DNA from: Fundicoccus culcitae | GTDB lineage: Bacteria; Bacillota; Bacilli; Lactobacillales; Aerococcaceae | Length of the DNA stretch: 64,000 nucleotides | Direction: 5' to 3' | NCBI RefSeq assembly: GCF_024661895.1 | Contig: NZ_CP102453.1 | Coordinates: 3,100,001-3,164,000 of the forward strand | In this document: positions 31,562 to 40,365 of the stretch, piece after piece | How positions within the stretch are numbered: position 1 is the stretch's first letter | How the letters are laid out: each line of letters starts with the position of its first letter | The notes under the pieces: generated by a model | What the model saw: only the letters and a program-made list of their open reading frames with translations | Databases searched by the model: none | Told to the model about the DNA's origin: nothing | Position numbers and translations under genes: made by a program

Positions 31562-32857
31562 ATGGAATTATCATTTGATGCAAATATGAATCAGGAAGGC
31601 GCAGTTATCAAAGTTATTGGTGTTGGTGGTGCCGGTGGCAATGCCGTAAACAGAATGATTACGGATGAAGTTCAAGGGGTTGAATTTATTGTTGCTAATA
31701 CCGATACACAAGCACTCAAAGGGTCAAAAGCAGAAATAAAAATACAATTAGGACCTAAAGTTACGAAAGGTCTAGGTGCAGGTTCACTTCCTGAAATTGG
31801 TGTCAAAGCTGCTGAAGAAAGTGAAGAACAAATACGTGCTGTGTTAGAAGGTGCGGACTTAGTATTCGTTACAGCCGGTATGGGCGGTGGTACGGGAACG
31901 GGAGCAGCTCCGATTGTTGCCCGTATTGCTAAAGATTTAGGCGCTTTAACCGTTGGCGTTGTGACACGTCCGTTTACCTTTGAAGGACCAAAACGGGGAC
32001 GTTATGCTGCTGAAGGGTTGAAGAATTTAAAAGAAAATGTTGATACACTGGTGGTTATTTCTAATAATCGCTTATTAGAAATCGTTGATCGTAAGACGCC
32101 GATGTTAGAAGCTTTTAGTGAAGCTGACAATGTGTTACGTCAAGGGGTACAAGGTATTTCTGATTTGATTACAGCTCCAGGATATGTAAACTTGGACTTT
32201 GCCGACGTTAAGACGGTTATGAAAGATCAAGGAATGGCCTTAATGGGTATTGGTGTGGCTTCTGGTGAAAATCGTACCGCTGAAGCGACTAAAAAAGCTA
32301 TTTCTTCGCCATTACTTGAAGTGTCAATTGATGGGGCAGAGCAAATTTTACTTAATATTTCTGGTGGAGCTGATTTAAGTTTATATGAAGCACAAGATGC
32401 CAGTGAAATCATTGCAGCAGCTTCAACTAGCGATGTTAATATTATTCTAGGTACGTCTATTAACGATAGTTTAGGGGATGAAGTGGTCGTAACAGTTATT
32501 GCAACAGGTATCGAAAACGAAAAATCTGAACGCAATAAACCCCAAGCCCGCCAACAAAGAAGTTCCTTTACCAATCAATCAAATACAAACCAAGCTTCAA
32601 ATGAAACGAGTCGTCATGAACAGTCACAACCTACTTCAAGAAAGAAAGCCGAAGAAACGGAACGTGATTTATTTAGTGACTGGGATATTAAACGGGAACA
32701 AAACACGCGTGATGTTTCTGTCGGAGGCAATGATTCGGTCCCTCAAAGAACCTTTGAACGTCCAGCTGATGAAAGTACTAAACGAAATATTGAGGCTTCC
32801 TCTGATGAAGACGAATTGGATACCCCCCCATTCTTTAGAAAACGTCATCGTAATTAA
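31562..32857 (+). CDS. ftsZ: Cell division tubulin homologue FtsZ
   Basis: FtsZ forms the GTP-dependent division ring. [13 protein letters not shown] and the GTP signature GGGTGTG (about residues 108-114) are present. After the core (about 320 residues) comes a polar linker of about 95 residues and the conserved C-terminal peptide [12 protein letters not shown], which binds FtsA and other partners. AGGAGG lies 12 bases before ATG 31562. Confidence 0.98.
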   Translation: MELSFDANMNQEGAVIKVIGVGGAGGNAVNRMITDEVQGVEFIVANTDTQALKGSKAEIKIQLGPKVTKGLGAGSLPEIGVKAAEESEEQIRAVLEGADLVFVTAGMGGGTGTGAAPIVARIAKDLGALTVGVVTRPFTFEGPKRGRYAAEGLKNLKENVDTLVVISNNRLLEIVDRKTPMLEAFSEADNVLRQGVQGISDLITAPGYVNLDFADVKTVMKDQGMALMGIGVASGENRTAEATKKAISSPLLEVSIDGAEQILLNISGGADLSLYEAQDASEIIAAASTSDVNIILGTSINDSLGDEVVVTVIATGIENEKSERNKPQARQQRSSFTNQSNTNQASNETSRHEQSQPTSRKKAEETERDLFSDWDIKREQNTRDVSVGGNDSVPQRTFERPADESTKRNIEASSDEDELDTPPFFRKRHRN

Positions 32858-32877
32858 TTAAATTAAGCCTTCATTGT

Positions 32878-32907
32878 GAGGAAACACAGATTGTGTTTCC
32901 TCTTTTT
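32878..32907 (+). terminator. Intrinsic terminator after ftsZ
   Basis: Perfect 11-bp arms GAGGAAACACA (32878-32888) and complement (32892-32902), three-base loop, then five T. It marks the end of the dcw cluster proper. Confidence 0.93.
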
Positions 32908-32957
32908 GCAATTTTGTAGTAGAATAAAGAAGATTAGAATGAGAAGAGGAGAAAAAC

Positions 32958-33218
32958 ATGCAAGGGATTCTTAGTCTGCTTTTACGACTATTAGATTTAT
33001 ATCAGCTAGTTTTGGCGGTTTATGCATTGTTAAGTTGGTTCCCAGGTGGACGCCAAAGTAAACTTGGACAAATCATCACAAAGCTGAGCCAACCTTATAT
33101 AGATATCTTTGATCGCTATATTCCACCCATTGGTGGCGTAAGTTTCAATGTTATTTTTGCCATTTTAGGAATTCAATTAGTTCAACGTGGACTAATTATG
33201 ATATTTAGTATATTTTAG
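32958..33218 (+). CDS. ylmG: YggT/YlmG-family membrane protein
   Basis: An 86-residue protein with two membrane helices and the motif SWFPGGRQSKLGQII...LSQPYIDIFDRYIPPIGGV, broken here, typical of YggT/YlmG. In relatives ylmE and sepF usually lie between ftsZ and ylmG; neither is present. Strong GAGGAG before the ATG. Role in division or envelope is suspected but not defined. Confidence 0.9.
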   Translation: MQGILSLLLRLLDLYQLVLAVYALLSWFPGGRQSKLGQIITKLSQPYIDIFDRYIPPIGGVSFNVIFAILGIQLVQRGLIMIFSIF

Positions 33219-33230
33219 TGAGGGGTTATT

Positions 33231-34013
33231 ATGAATGAGACTGTTTATCAACATTATCGTAAAGAAGAAGCAGCCTTCATTGATCAAGTTTATAGTTGGA
33301 TGCAACAAGTAGAAAATCGTTATACACCTTATGTTAGTAATTTTTTAACACCAAGAGAAGCGATGATTGTCACGCAACTCGTCAATACCAATGAGGATAT
33401 ATTGTTGGCTTTTGATGGTGGCTATGAAAACGCTGAAAGACAACGTGCTTGTTTATATCCAAATTATTTTGAACCAAGTGCGGATGATTTTAAAGTAGCA
33501 GCGTTAAATTTAAATTTTCCCGTAAAATTTGCGAATATTACACATGGGAAGATTTTAGGGACTCTTTTATCAACAGGCGTTGAAAGAGGTCGTATTGGTG
33601 ATATAATTACGGATGGTGAACGATGGCATATACTCGTTGATCAAACAATGGAAGATTTTTTCATCCAACAAGTGAATAAAATTGGCAATGTTGGTGTGAA
33701 ACTTGAGCCCATAGATAAAAATCAATTATTGACACCCATTGAAACATGGCAAACAATTACGATTATTTCTAGTTCACTTCGACTGGATGCACTCATTTCT
33801 AAAGTTTACAATTTTTCAAGACAAAGGGCTAAAGATTCGATTGCGGCTGGCTTAGTCAAAGTGAACTTTGTTGAAATGGACCGCGGCGATGCCCTCGTGG
33901 GTGTCCAAGATATTATTTCAGTTAGAAAATTTGGGCGTTTTTGGATCCAAAGTGTTGAAGGATTGACTAAGAAAGATAATTATCGTTTGCTTGTAAATGT
34001 CTTAGAAATTTAA
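33231..34013 (+). CDS. ylmH: YlmH-family S4-domain RNA-binding protein
   Basis: A 260-residue protein with an N-terminal YlmH domain (YTPYVSNFLTPREAMI, AFDGGYENAERQRA) and a C-terminal S4 RNA-binding domain from about residue 180 (SSLRLDALISKVYNFSRQRA). In Bacillus, YlmH has been linked to stalled-ribosome rescue. It starts 12 bases after ylmG and precedes divIVA, the classical order. Confidence 0.92.
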   Translation: MNETVYQHYRKEEAAFIDQVYSWMQQVENRYTPYVSNFLTPREAMIVTQLVNTNEDILLAFDGGYENAERQRACLYPNYFEPSADDFKVAALNLNFPVKFANITHGKILGTLLSTGVERGRIGDIITDGERWHILVDQTMEDFFIQQVNKIGNVGVKLEPIDKNQLLTPIETWQTITIISSSLRLDALISKVYNFSRQRAKDSIAAGLVKVNFVEMDRGDALVGVQDIISVRKFGRFWIQSVEGLTKKDNYRLLVNVLEI

Positions 34014-34077
34014 TAACTAAGTTGCTTAAAAATGTTATAATAGAAACGAAGGTATTTTTGAGAAAGGTTGTGTTTAA

Positions 34078-34980
34078 ATGGCACTGACTCCCAATGAAAT
34101 TTTACATAAAGAGTTTGATACAAAATTTAGAGGTTTTGATCAAGAGCAAGTTAATGACTTTTTAGATTTAGTTGTGGCTGAATTTGAAAAATTAATTAAA
34201 GAGAATAATCAATATGAACAAAAATTAGAATCACTTCAAGAAAAAGTTGATTATTTTAATCAACTCCAAGACTCATTAAATAATTCAATCGTGGTTGCCA
34301 ATGAAGCGGCTGAACGTTTGAAACAAAATGCGCGCAAAGAAGCCGAATTAATTCTATTTGAAGCAGAGCGTGAAGCGGATCGGTTGATGGAAAAAGCCAA
34401 CAATCATTCGGCAGATGTTATTTCGGGAACGGAAGAATTAAGACAATACGCGATTGACTATCGTCATAAACTTCAATCGATGTTAAATGATTATCAAGAC
34501 CATGTGAATGACGAAAAGTATAGCAGTCTATTCCAAGAAAATCCTCACTTAGAGAAAATAGAAGCCTCACTTGATTACCGGGTGACGAATGAAAAAGTTG
34601 CTCAACGATTAGATGAGTTAGAACAATCTTCAAATGAGGAATTGGTTGATAATACGCCAAGTTCAGCCATTAATGCCGAGGATTTTGACGCACCAGAAGA
34701 TTTGGATGCTTTAATTACAGAAGAAACACTGGTTGAAGAAATACCTATGGAAGAAGGACCGACGAGAACACGCACAAGCATGGCCTTAAGCCGTGAAGAA
34801 TTGAGTGAACTCGTTGATGATGAAGACAGTGACATTGAATCATTGTTAGCTGATTTAGATTTAGAAAACGAAGCGAATAATCGCAAAGCCGTTCAAGAAT
34901 TAGAAACAGAAAATGATTTAAGAGGCGAAAGTATTCTAGGTCAAACCATAAGAATTGATTTGTCAAGAGACGATCGTTAA
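34078..34980 (+). CDS. divIVA: Cell division protein DivIVA, long acidic tail
   Basis: DivIVA marks curved membranes at poles and septa. The N-terminal lipid-binding domain is clear (LTPNEILHKEFDTKFRGFD, then QVNDFLD), followed by coiled coil to about residue 165. At 300 residues it is longer than usual, with an acidic disordered C-terminal part (about 185-285) rich in Glu, Asp and Ser. The ATG follows GAAAGG. Followed by the ileS leader. Confidence 0.95.
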   Translation: MALTPNEILHKEFDTKFRGFDQEQVNDFLDLVVAEFEKLIKENNQYEQKLESLQEKVDYFNQLQDSLNNSIVVANEAAERLKQNARKEAELILFEAEREADRLMEKANNHSADVISGTEELRQYAIDYRHKLQSMLNDYQDHVNDEKYSSLFQENPHLEKIEASLDYRVTNEKVAQRLDELEQSSNEELVDNTPSSAINAEDFDAPEDLDALITEETLVEEIPMEEGPTRTRTSMALSREELSELVDDEDSDIESLLADLDLENEANNRKAVQELETENDLRGESILGQTIRIDLSRDDR

Positions 34981-35014
34981 AACGAAATACGGTTAATATA
35001 TTATATTCTAGCGA

Positions 35015-35207
35015 GTTAAGGTTGGTGTGAGCTTAACATTCCCTAATATATTAATTATCCTTCGTTAAAAAGTTTTAGTGAACATGAAAGTAACTAAACC
35101 GCACTAATTGCGTTATCATTATTTAAGTGGGTATTTGTTAATAAATACCAATCTGGGTGGTACCGCGTGCAAACGTCCCTTTCATAATAATGATAGGGGC
35201 TTTTTTT
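35015..35207 (+). promoter_or_regulatory. T-box leader of ileS
   Basis: The T-box sequence TGGGTGGTACCGCG is at 35154-35167. A stem III-like hairpin (35130-35149) precedes it, and a terminator follows: GTCCCT (35175-35180) with AGGGGC (35195-35200) and seven T. Uncharged tRNA-Ile should favour antitermination. Compared with the valS leader the Stem I region is short, and I could not assign an isoleucine specifier codon with confidence. Confidence 0.88.
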
Positions 35208-35236
35208 GAGTTTAAATTAAAAGGAGTCTTTACTAA

Positions 35237-38026
35237 ATGAAATTGAAAGATACATTAAACCTTGGCAAAACAAATTTTGATATGCGAGCCAACTTACCTA
35301 AAAAAGAAGTTGCTTTTCAAGAACAATGGGAAAAAGAAAATTTATATCAGCAGATCCAAAAGAAAAATGTGGGTAGACCGGCTTATATCTTACATGATGG
35401 CCCTCCGTACGCTAATGGTTCATTACATATGGGGCATGCGCTAAATAAAATTACGAAAGACTTTATTGTCCGCTATAAATCTATGTCAGGTTTTCGCTCG
35501 CCCTATGTTCCAGGCTGGGATACGCATGGGTTGCCAATTGAATCGGCTTTAATTAAACAAGAAGGCATTGATCGAAAATCTTTAACTACCGCAGAATTTC
35601 GTGATTTATGTAAACAATATGCTTTGAAACAAGTCGATAATCAACGCGTAACATTTAAACGCTTGGGTGTTACGGGGGAATGGGACAATCCTTATTTAAC
35701 CTTAAAACCTTCTTACGAAGCAGCTCAACTGCGTGTTTTTGGAAAAATGGCTGACAAGGGATACATATATAAAGGGTTAAAACCTATCTATTGGTCACCA
35801 TCAAGCGAATCATCATTGGCAGAAGCCGAAGTTGAATATAAAGATATCACTTCACCTTCAATTTATGTCGCCTTTAAAATAAGCAACGGTAAAGGTGTTG
35901 TACCAGAAACAGCGGAATTTGTCATCTGGACAACGACACCTTGGACATTGCCTGCCAACTTAGGGATAACCGCTAGTGCTGATGCTGTATATGTTTTGGT
36001 TGAAGTTGGAGACCGCCAATTCATTGTGGCTAAAGAATTATTATCTTCAGTTGCCCAGGCCTGTAATTGGCAAGACTACACAATTGTGGATGAATATAAA
36101 GGGGCATCGTTTGATGGTATCCTTGCACAACATCCATTTTATGACCGGACGTCCTTATTAATGTTAGGGGACCATGTTACTTTAGATGCAGGTACGGGCT
36201 TAGTCCACACGGCACCTGGACATGGGGAAGATGACTACCATATGGCGCTAGAACATAATCTACCTATCTTATCACCCATTGATAACCGTGGCCATTTTAC
36301 TGACGAAGCCCCAGGCTTTGAAGGCATGTTCTATTTAAAAGGCAATAAAGTCGTAATGGAAATGTTAGAAGAGAATGGCCAATTGTTAGGTCGTTCCACG
36401 ATCGTCCACTCCTATCCCCATGACTGGCGAACAAAACAACCCGTCATTTATCGTGCAACACCACAATGGTTTGCCTCGATCGAAGCCTTCCGTTCCGAAT
36501 TGTTAGAGGCAGTTGAAAATGATGTTACTTGGTATCACCCATCAGGCCAACGTCGGATGTACAACATGATTCGTGACCGTGGTGATTGGGTTATCTCAAG
36601 ACAACGGGTTTGGGGTGTCCCATTACCTATTTTCTACGCCGAAAACGATGAACCTATCTTATCTTTAGACGTCATTAACCATGTGGCTGATTTAGTTGAA
36701 GTTCACGGAACGAATATTTGGTTTGAATGGGATGCCAAAGATTTATTACCTGAAGGATATACTCACGAAGGCAGCCCTAATGGTGAATTCACCAAAGAAT
36801 TAGATATTATGGATGTTTGGTTTGACTCGGGAACTTCTTATGCTGGTGTCTTGGAGCAACGTGAAGACCAAACTTTCCCAGCCGATTTATATTTAGAAGG
36901 TTCTGACCAATATCGTGGTTGGTTCAACTCTAGTTTTACTACATCGGTTGCGGTTAATGGTATTCCACCCTACCGGGGGGTTTTATCCCAAGGCTTCGTT
37001 ATGGATGGTAAAGGCGAAAAAATGAGTAAATCGCTCGGAAATGTCATTGTTCCTGAAGATGTTATGCAAGAATTAGGGGCTGATATTATCCGATTATGGG
37101 TTGCTAGTGTAGACTATGAAAATGATGTGCGTGTTTCAAAAGATATTTTGAAACAAGTATCGGAGTCTTACCGTAAAATCCGTAATACGATTCGTTTTAT
37201 GTTATCCAATGTTAATGACTTTGATGTAGCAAAAGACGCCATTGCTGAAGCCGATTTGCGTCCAGTGGATCAATATCTTTTAGCTAAATACCGTGTATTT
37301 GTTTCTGAGGTAAATAAAGCCTATGATGAGTTTAAATATTTAAATATTTACAAATCCGTATTGAATTTCATTACCAATGATTTGTCTGCCTTTTACCTTG
37401 ATTTTGCTAAAGATGTTGTTTACATTGAAGCAGAAGATAGTTTTTCAAGACGTGCTATGCAAACAGTGATTTATGAAGTCTTACATGGTTTGATTCGTTT
37501 ATTGACACCTATTTTATTACATACAATGGAAGAAGCCTGGGCAGAATTACCTGGCGTAGAAGGTTATGTTCAATTGCAAGATGTTCCTAAATTTGAGGAT
37601 GTAACAGCGGATAAAGAACTTATTGCCCAATGGGACGATTTCTTTAAGCTCCGTCAAGGTGTGCATAAAGCGTTAGAAGAAGCTAAAAATAAGGCTGAGG
37701 ATCCTATTAAGAAATCATTTGAAGCTAGTGTAGAAGTCTATTTAGATGCAGCTAAACAAGAACAAATTAGTGGCTTGTCTGATCACTTAGATCAGTTGAT
37801 GATTGTTTCGCATTTTGCTATGCATGACATCAGTGAAGCACCGGAAGATGCCATGACTTTTGACAATTTTGCTGTGAAAGTTTCACGGGCTCAAGGTCAT
37901 GTTTGTGAACGTTGCCGTGCGGTGAAACCAGAAGTCGGAACGATTGAAGAAGCACCTGAACTTTGCCACCGTTGCTTTACAATTGTGAAAGAAAACTTTC
38001 CAGAATATTTGACTGATAAAGACTAA
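35237..38026 (+). CDS. ileS: Isoleucyl-tRNA synthetase
   Basis: A class I synthetase of 929 residues. HMGH (the HIGH motif) is at residues 64-67 within PPYANGSLHMGHA, KMSKS at about 595-599, a CP1 editing domain lies between (TTTPWTLPANLG, GTGLVHTAPGHGEDD), and a C-terminal zinc finger CERC...CHRC ends the protein. It is the bacterial type with the zinc site. Follows a T-box leader; a strong terminator comes after. Confidence 0.98.
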   Translation: MKLKDTLNLGKTNFDMRANLPKKEVAFQEQWEKENLYQQIQKKNVGRPAYILHDGPPYANGSLHMGHALNKITKDFIVRYKSMSGFRSPYVPGWDTHGLPIESALIKQEGIDRKSLTTAEFRDLCKQYALKQVDNQRVTFKRLGVTGEWDNPYLTLKPSYEAAQLRVFGKMADKGYIYKGLKPIYWSPSSESSLAEAEVEYKDITSPSIYVAFKISNGKGVVPETAEFVIWTTTPWTLPANLGITASADAVYVLVEVGDRQFIVAKELLSSVAQACNWQDYTIVDEYKGASFDGILAQHPFYDRTSLLMLGDHVTLDAGTGLVHTAPGHGEDDYHMALEHNLPILSPIDNRGHFTDEAPGFEGMFYLKGNKVVMEMLEENGQLLGRSTIVHSYPHDWRTKQPVIYRATPQWFASIEAFRSELLEAVENDVTWYHPSGQRRMYNMIRDRGDWVISRQRVWGVPLPIFYAENDEPILSLDVINHVADLVEVHGTNIWFEWDAKDLLPEGYTHEGSPNGEFTKELDIMDVWFDSGTSYAGVLEQREDQTFPADLYLEGSDQYRGWFNSSFTTSVAVNGIPPYRGVLSQGFVMDGKGEKMSKSLGNVIVPEDVMQELGADIIRLWVASVDYENDVRVSKDILKQVSESYRKIRNTIRFMLSNVNDFDVAKDAIAEADLRPVDQYLLAKYRVFVSEVNKAYDEFKYLNIYKSVLNFITNDLSAFYLDFAKDVVYIEAEDSFSRRAMQTVIYEVLHGLIRLLTPILLHTMEEAWAELPGVEGYVQLQDVPKFEDVTADKELIAQWDDFFKLRQGVHKALEEAKNKAEDPIKKSFEASVEVYLDAAKQEQISGLSDHLDQLMIVSHFAMHDISEAPEDAMTFDNFAVKVSRAQGHVCERCRAVKPEVGTIEEAPELCHRCFTIVKENFPEYLTDKD

Positions 38027-38050
38027 TAAATATCTCTGGGGAGGCGTTAC

Positions 38051-38126
38051 AAAAACAGAGTGGGTTTAAATAATAGTGGGACTATCCGTCCTTAACACTA
38101 TTATTTAAACCCACTCTGTTTTTTTT
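38051..38126. terminator. Bidirectional terminator after ileS (palindrome family copy 2)
   Basis: Perfect 25-bp arms at 38054-38078 and 38096-38120, 17-base loop, eight T on the plus side and five A on the other. It serves ileS and the convergent peptidase gene. Its inner arm and loop (CCGTCCTTAACACTAT) closely resemble the palindrome at 4993. Confidence 0.93.
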
Positions 38127-38139
38127 GCTAATTAGATTA

Positions 38140-38937
38140 TTACCATGGGCGGATACCCCAGTAGTTTAGCCCATCTTGGATGATGGTTTGTTCAGGGATT
38201 CCTTGAATAGAATGCATTTTGGTTGAATCATCATTGGGGTCATTAACATAAACAAGGCCGTCTTGATAACCCCGGATGAGGATGACATGCCCCCCTAAGG
38301 TAAAATAGCCTGGCCCAACCGACGTCACAATTAAGTAACCTTCATTTAAGCCTTGGATGGCCTGTTGAAAGTCGTTGCCGTAATCAGTCACTTGATAATT
38401 GAATGCTTCGCCAAAAGCCGGATAGAGTTGCCATGAACTGCCTTGATAATCCATATAATAATTATTCGATGACCAGCGTGTAATGTCATTGGGAGTTGTC
38501 AGTGAACCTGAAAAATAGCTATCTACCATAGCTAAAACGACAATCGCACAGCCATTTTCCCAAATGGTACGACTACCATCTGTCCCGTAGGCATCATTTG
38601 CCCATTGGGGATCATTTTGATTGAGAAGGGGAACATTATACTGATTAATATGAGCGATATCGATATAAGTAGCAGGGTTTTCTGGTAGAAAGATATAACC
38701 CAAATCTTTAGGGTTATCTTGATTGGTATAAATTGTTTGATTAATAATGGCTTGATTTTCAAGTAAATAATTTTCATTTTCCTCAGCTACTTCACGATAC
38801 ATGGCTTCGTTGGGATGATGTGATTGCAACATCAAAAATAAAGTAACCCCCATCCCGATTAATACAATAATGAGAATAAATCCAATAATCAAATGATTAC
38901 GACGATGTGGGTTTTTTGCTTGGGTCTTTCTTGCCAA
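38140..38937 (-). CDS. Membrane-anchored C39-like cysteine peptidase
   Basis: A 265-residue protein with a basic N-terminus, one membrane segment (residues about 15-37, LIIGFILIIVLIGMGVTLFL) and an outer domain of the Peptidase_C39_2 type: LLNQNDPQWAN, catalytic Cys in ENGCAIVVLAM, His in LGGHVILIRG, and an Asn/Asp in VYVNDPNDD. Likely acts outside the membrane on a peptide or wall substrate; no ABC exporter is fused or nearby, so it is not a bacteriocin processing transporter. AGGAGG precedes the start. Confidence 0.82.
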   Translation of the reverse strand: MARKTQAKNPHRRNHLIIGFILIIVLIGMGVTLFLMLQSHHPNEAMYREVAEENENYLLENQAIINQTIYTNQDNPKDLGYIFLPENPATYIDIAHINQYNVPLLNQNDPQWANDAYGTDGSRTIWENGCAIVVLAMVDSYFSGSLTTPNDITRWSSNNYYMDYQGSSWQLYPAFGEAFNYQVTDYGNDFQQAIQGLNEGYLIVTSVGPGYFTLGGHVILIRGYQDGLVYVNDPNDDSTKMHSIQGIPEQTIIQDGLNYWGIRPW

Positions 38938-39003
38938 TTCATCTCCTCCTTAAAATATGTAACACTTACTATTAGTATAACTGATTTTATAAAAAAAATA
39001 GCT

Positions 39004-39046
39004 AAAAAAAGCACTTGGTCCGTTTGTTGGGCTAAACGGACCAAGT
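39004..39046 (-). terminator. Terminator of the xpaC-telA unit (reverse)
   Basis: Perfect 13-bp arms ACTTGGTCCGTTT (39013-39025) and complement (39034-39046), with seven T on the reverse strand (A-run 39004-39010). It ends the two-gene reverse unit and separates it from the peptidase gene. Confidence 0.92.
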
Positions 39047-39075
39047 TGGGAGGCATTGTGATATTTATTAAAGGG

Positions 39076-40365
39076 TTAACGTTGATGTTTTTCGCGTGAA
39101 TAAGCTTTTTGTTCATCGGAAATAACCATTAACTTATCGCGTAAATCAAGTTCCATTTCATTTAAGGTTTGTTCGGCAGCTGCACGTTGACGACGACCTT
39201 CTGATTGAATTTGTAACGTTTCTTCCAGTGTAGAAATAAGGTTACTTTGGGTTTTTTGTAACGTTTCTAAGTCGATAACGCCTCTTTCAGATTCGCGAGC
39301 TGTATCGATGGCTGATTGTTTCAACATTTCAGAATTTTTAAGCAATAAATCATTGGTCGTTTGTGATACTTGACGTTGCGAAACGGCCGCCTCTTGTTGA
39401 CGTAAGAGTGAAAGGGCAATCGTGATTTGATTTTCCCACAATGGAATAGCTGTATGAACAGATACTTGAATTTTCTCTGCTAAAGCCTGATTGGTATTTT
39501 GAATCATACGTATTTGGGGTGCTTGTTGAATCGTCATTTGACGGGTTAAACGTAAATCATGCGTCCGTTTATCTAAGCGATCTAGAAACTGATTAAGGTC
39601 ATTAACCGTTTGAACATCCATCTGATTCGTGCTCTGACGGGCTTTCTCGATAGCTTCAGGTATAATTTTTTCTTGTAATTCCTGCATCTTCAATTCACCA
39701 GCAGCAATATAAATATTCAGTGCCTCAAAATAGTCTTTATTTTTTTGATACAATTGCTCTAACATTAAGTTATCGTTGAGTAAATCATTTTTTTCTCTTT
39801 CAAGTCGAATAGCCACTTTATCAATTTGGCTACCAATTTTTTGATATTTCGTTTGCGTTTCGGTGATAGAAGCTTTCACTTTACCAAACAAACGACTAAA
39901 TAATTTAGGGGAGGTCGTTAATTCTTTTGGGTTTGATTCACCTAACTGAGTCATCAAATCAGTTAAGACATCGCCGACTTCACCCGTATCTTTTATTTGA
40001 ATATTGTGGAGCATCGAGTGTGAAAATTCACCTAATTTTTTCTGAGCATTGGCTCCATAGGCAATGACGGCATTCATATTAGTTTCGTCAATTTGAGATG
40101 CTAAATCGATGGCTTGTTTTTGGCGATGTTCGGGCAACCGATCAATCAATTTTTCAGTAGTTATTTTGCGTTTACTTTGAACCTCTGCTTCTTTAAGTTG
40201 ATTGGCATATTCAAATGAGTGCTCATCGACCTCTTCATCAAAAGGATTCGATAGTAAGTCTTCAATAGAATCTGTATATGAAAAAGAAGATGGTGTCGGT
40301 TGTTCAGTGTCATCTAGTGGCTGCAACAATTCATCTAAATCTCTGTTATCGTTCGAATCGGGCAT
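39076..40365 (-). CDS. TelA/KlaA-family (toxic anion resistance) protein
   Basis: A 429-residue, largely helical protein matching the TelA family: KLFSRLFGKVKASI, ETQTKYQKIGSQIDKVA, the repeated coiled-coil helices and IPLWENQITIALSLLRQQEAA. The first 60 residues are acidic and disordered. Family members were named for tellurite resistance, but in Bacillota the usual setting is next to XpaC, as here, and the cellular role is unsettled. It starts one base from the end of xpaC, so the pair is co-translated. Confidence 0.92.
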   Translation of the reverse strand: MPDSNDNRDLDELLQPLDDTEQPTPSSFSYTDSIEDLLSNPFDEEVDEHSFEYANQLKEAEVQSKRKITTEKLIDRLPEHRQKQAIDLASQIDETNMNAVIAYGANAQKKLGEFSHSMLHNIQIKDTGEVGDVLTDLMTQLGESNPKELTTSPKLFSRLFGKVKASITETQTKYQKIGSQIDKVAIRLEREKNDLLNDNLMLEQLYQKNKDYFEALNIYIAAGELKMQELQEKIIPEAIEKARQSTNQMDVQTVNDLNQFLDRLDKRTHDLRLTRQMTIQQAPQIRMIQNTNQALAEKIQVSVHTAIPLWENQITIALSLLRQQEAAVSQRQVSQTTNDLLLKNSEMLKQSAIDTARESERGVIDLETLQKTQSNLISTLEETLQIQSEGRRQRAAAEQTLNEMELDLRDKLMVISDEQKAYSREKHQR

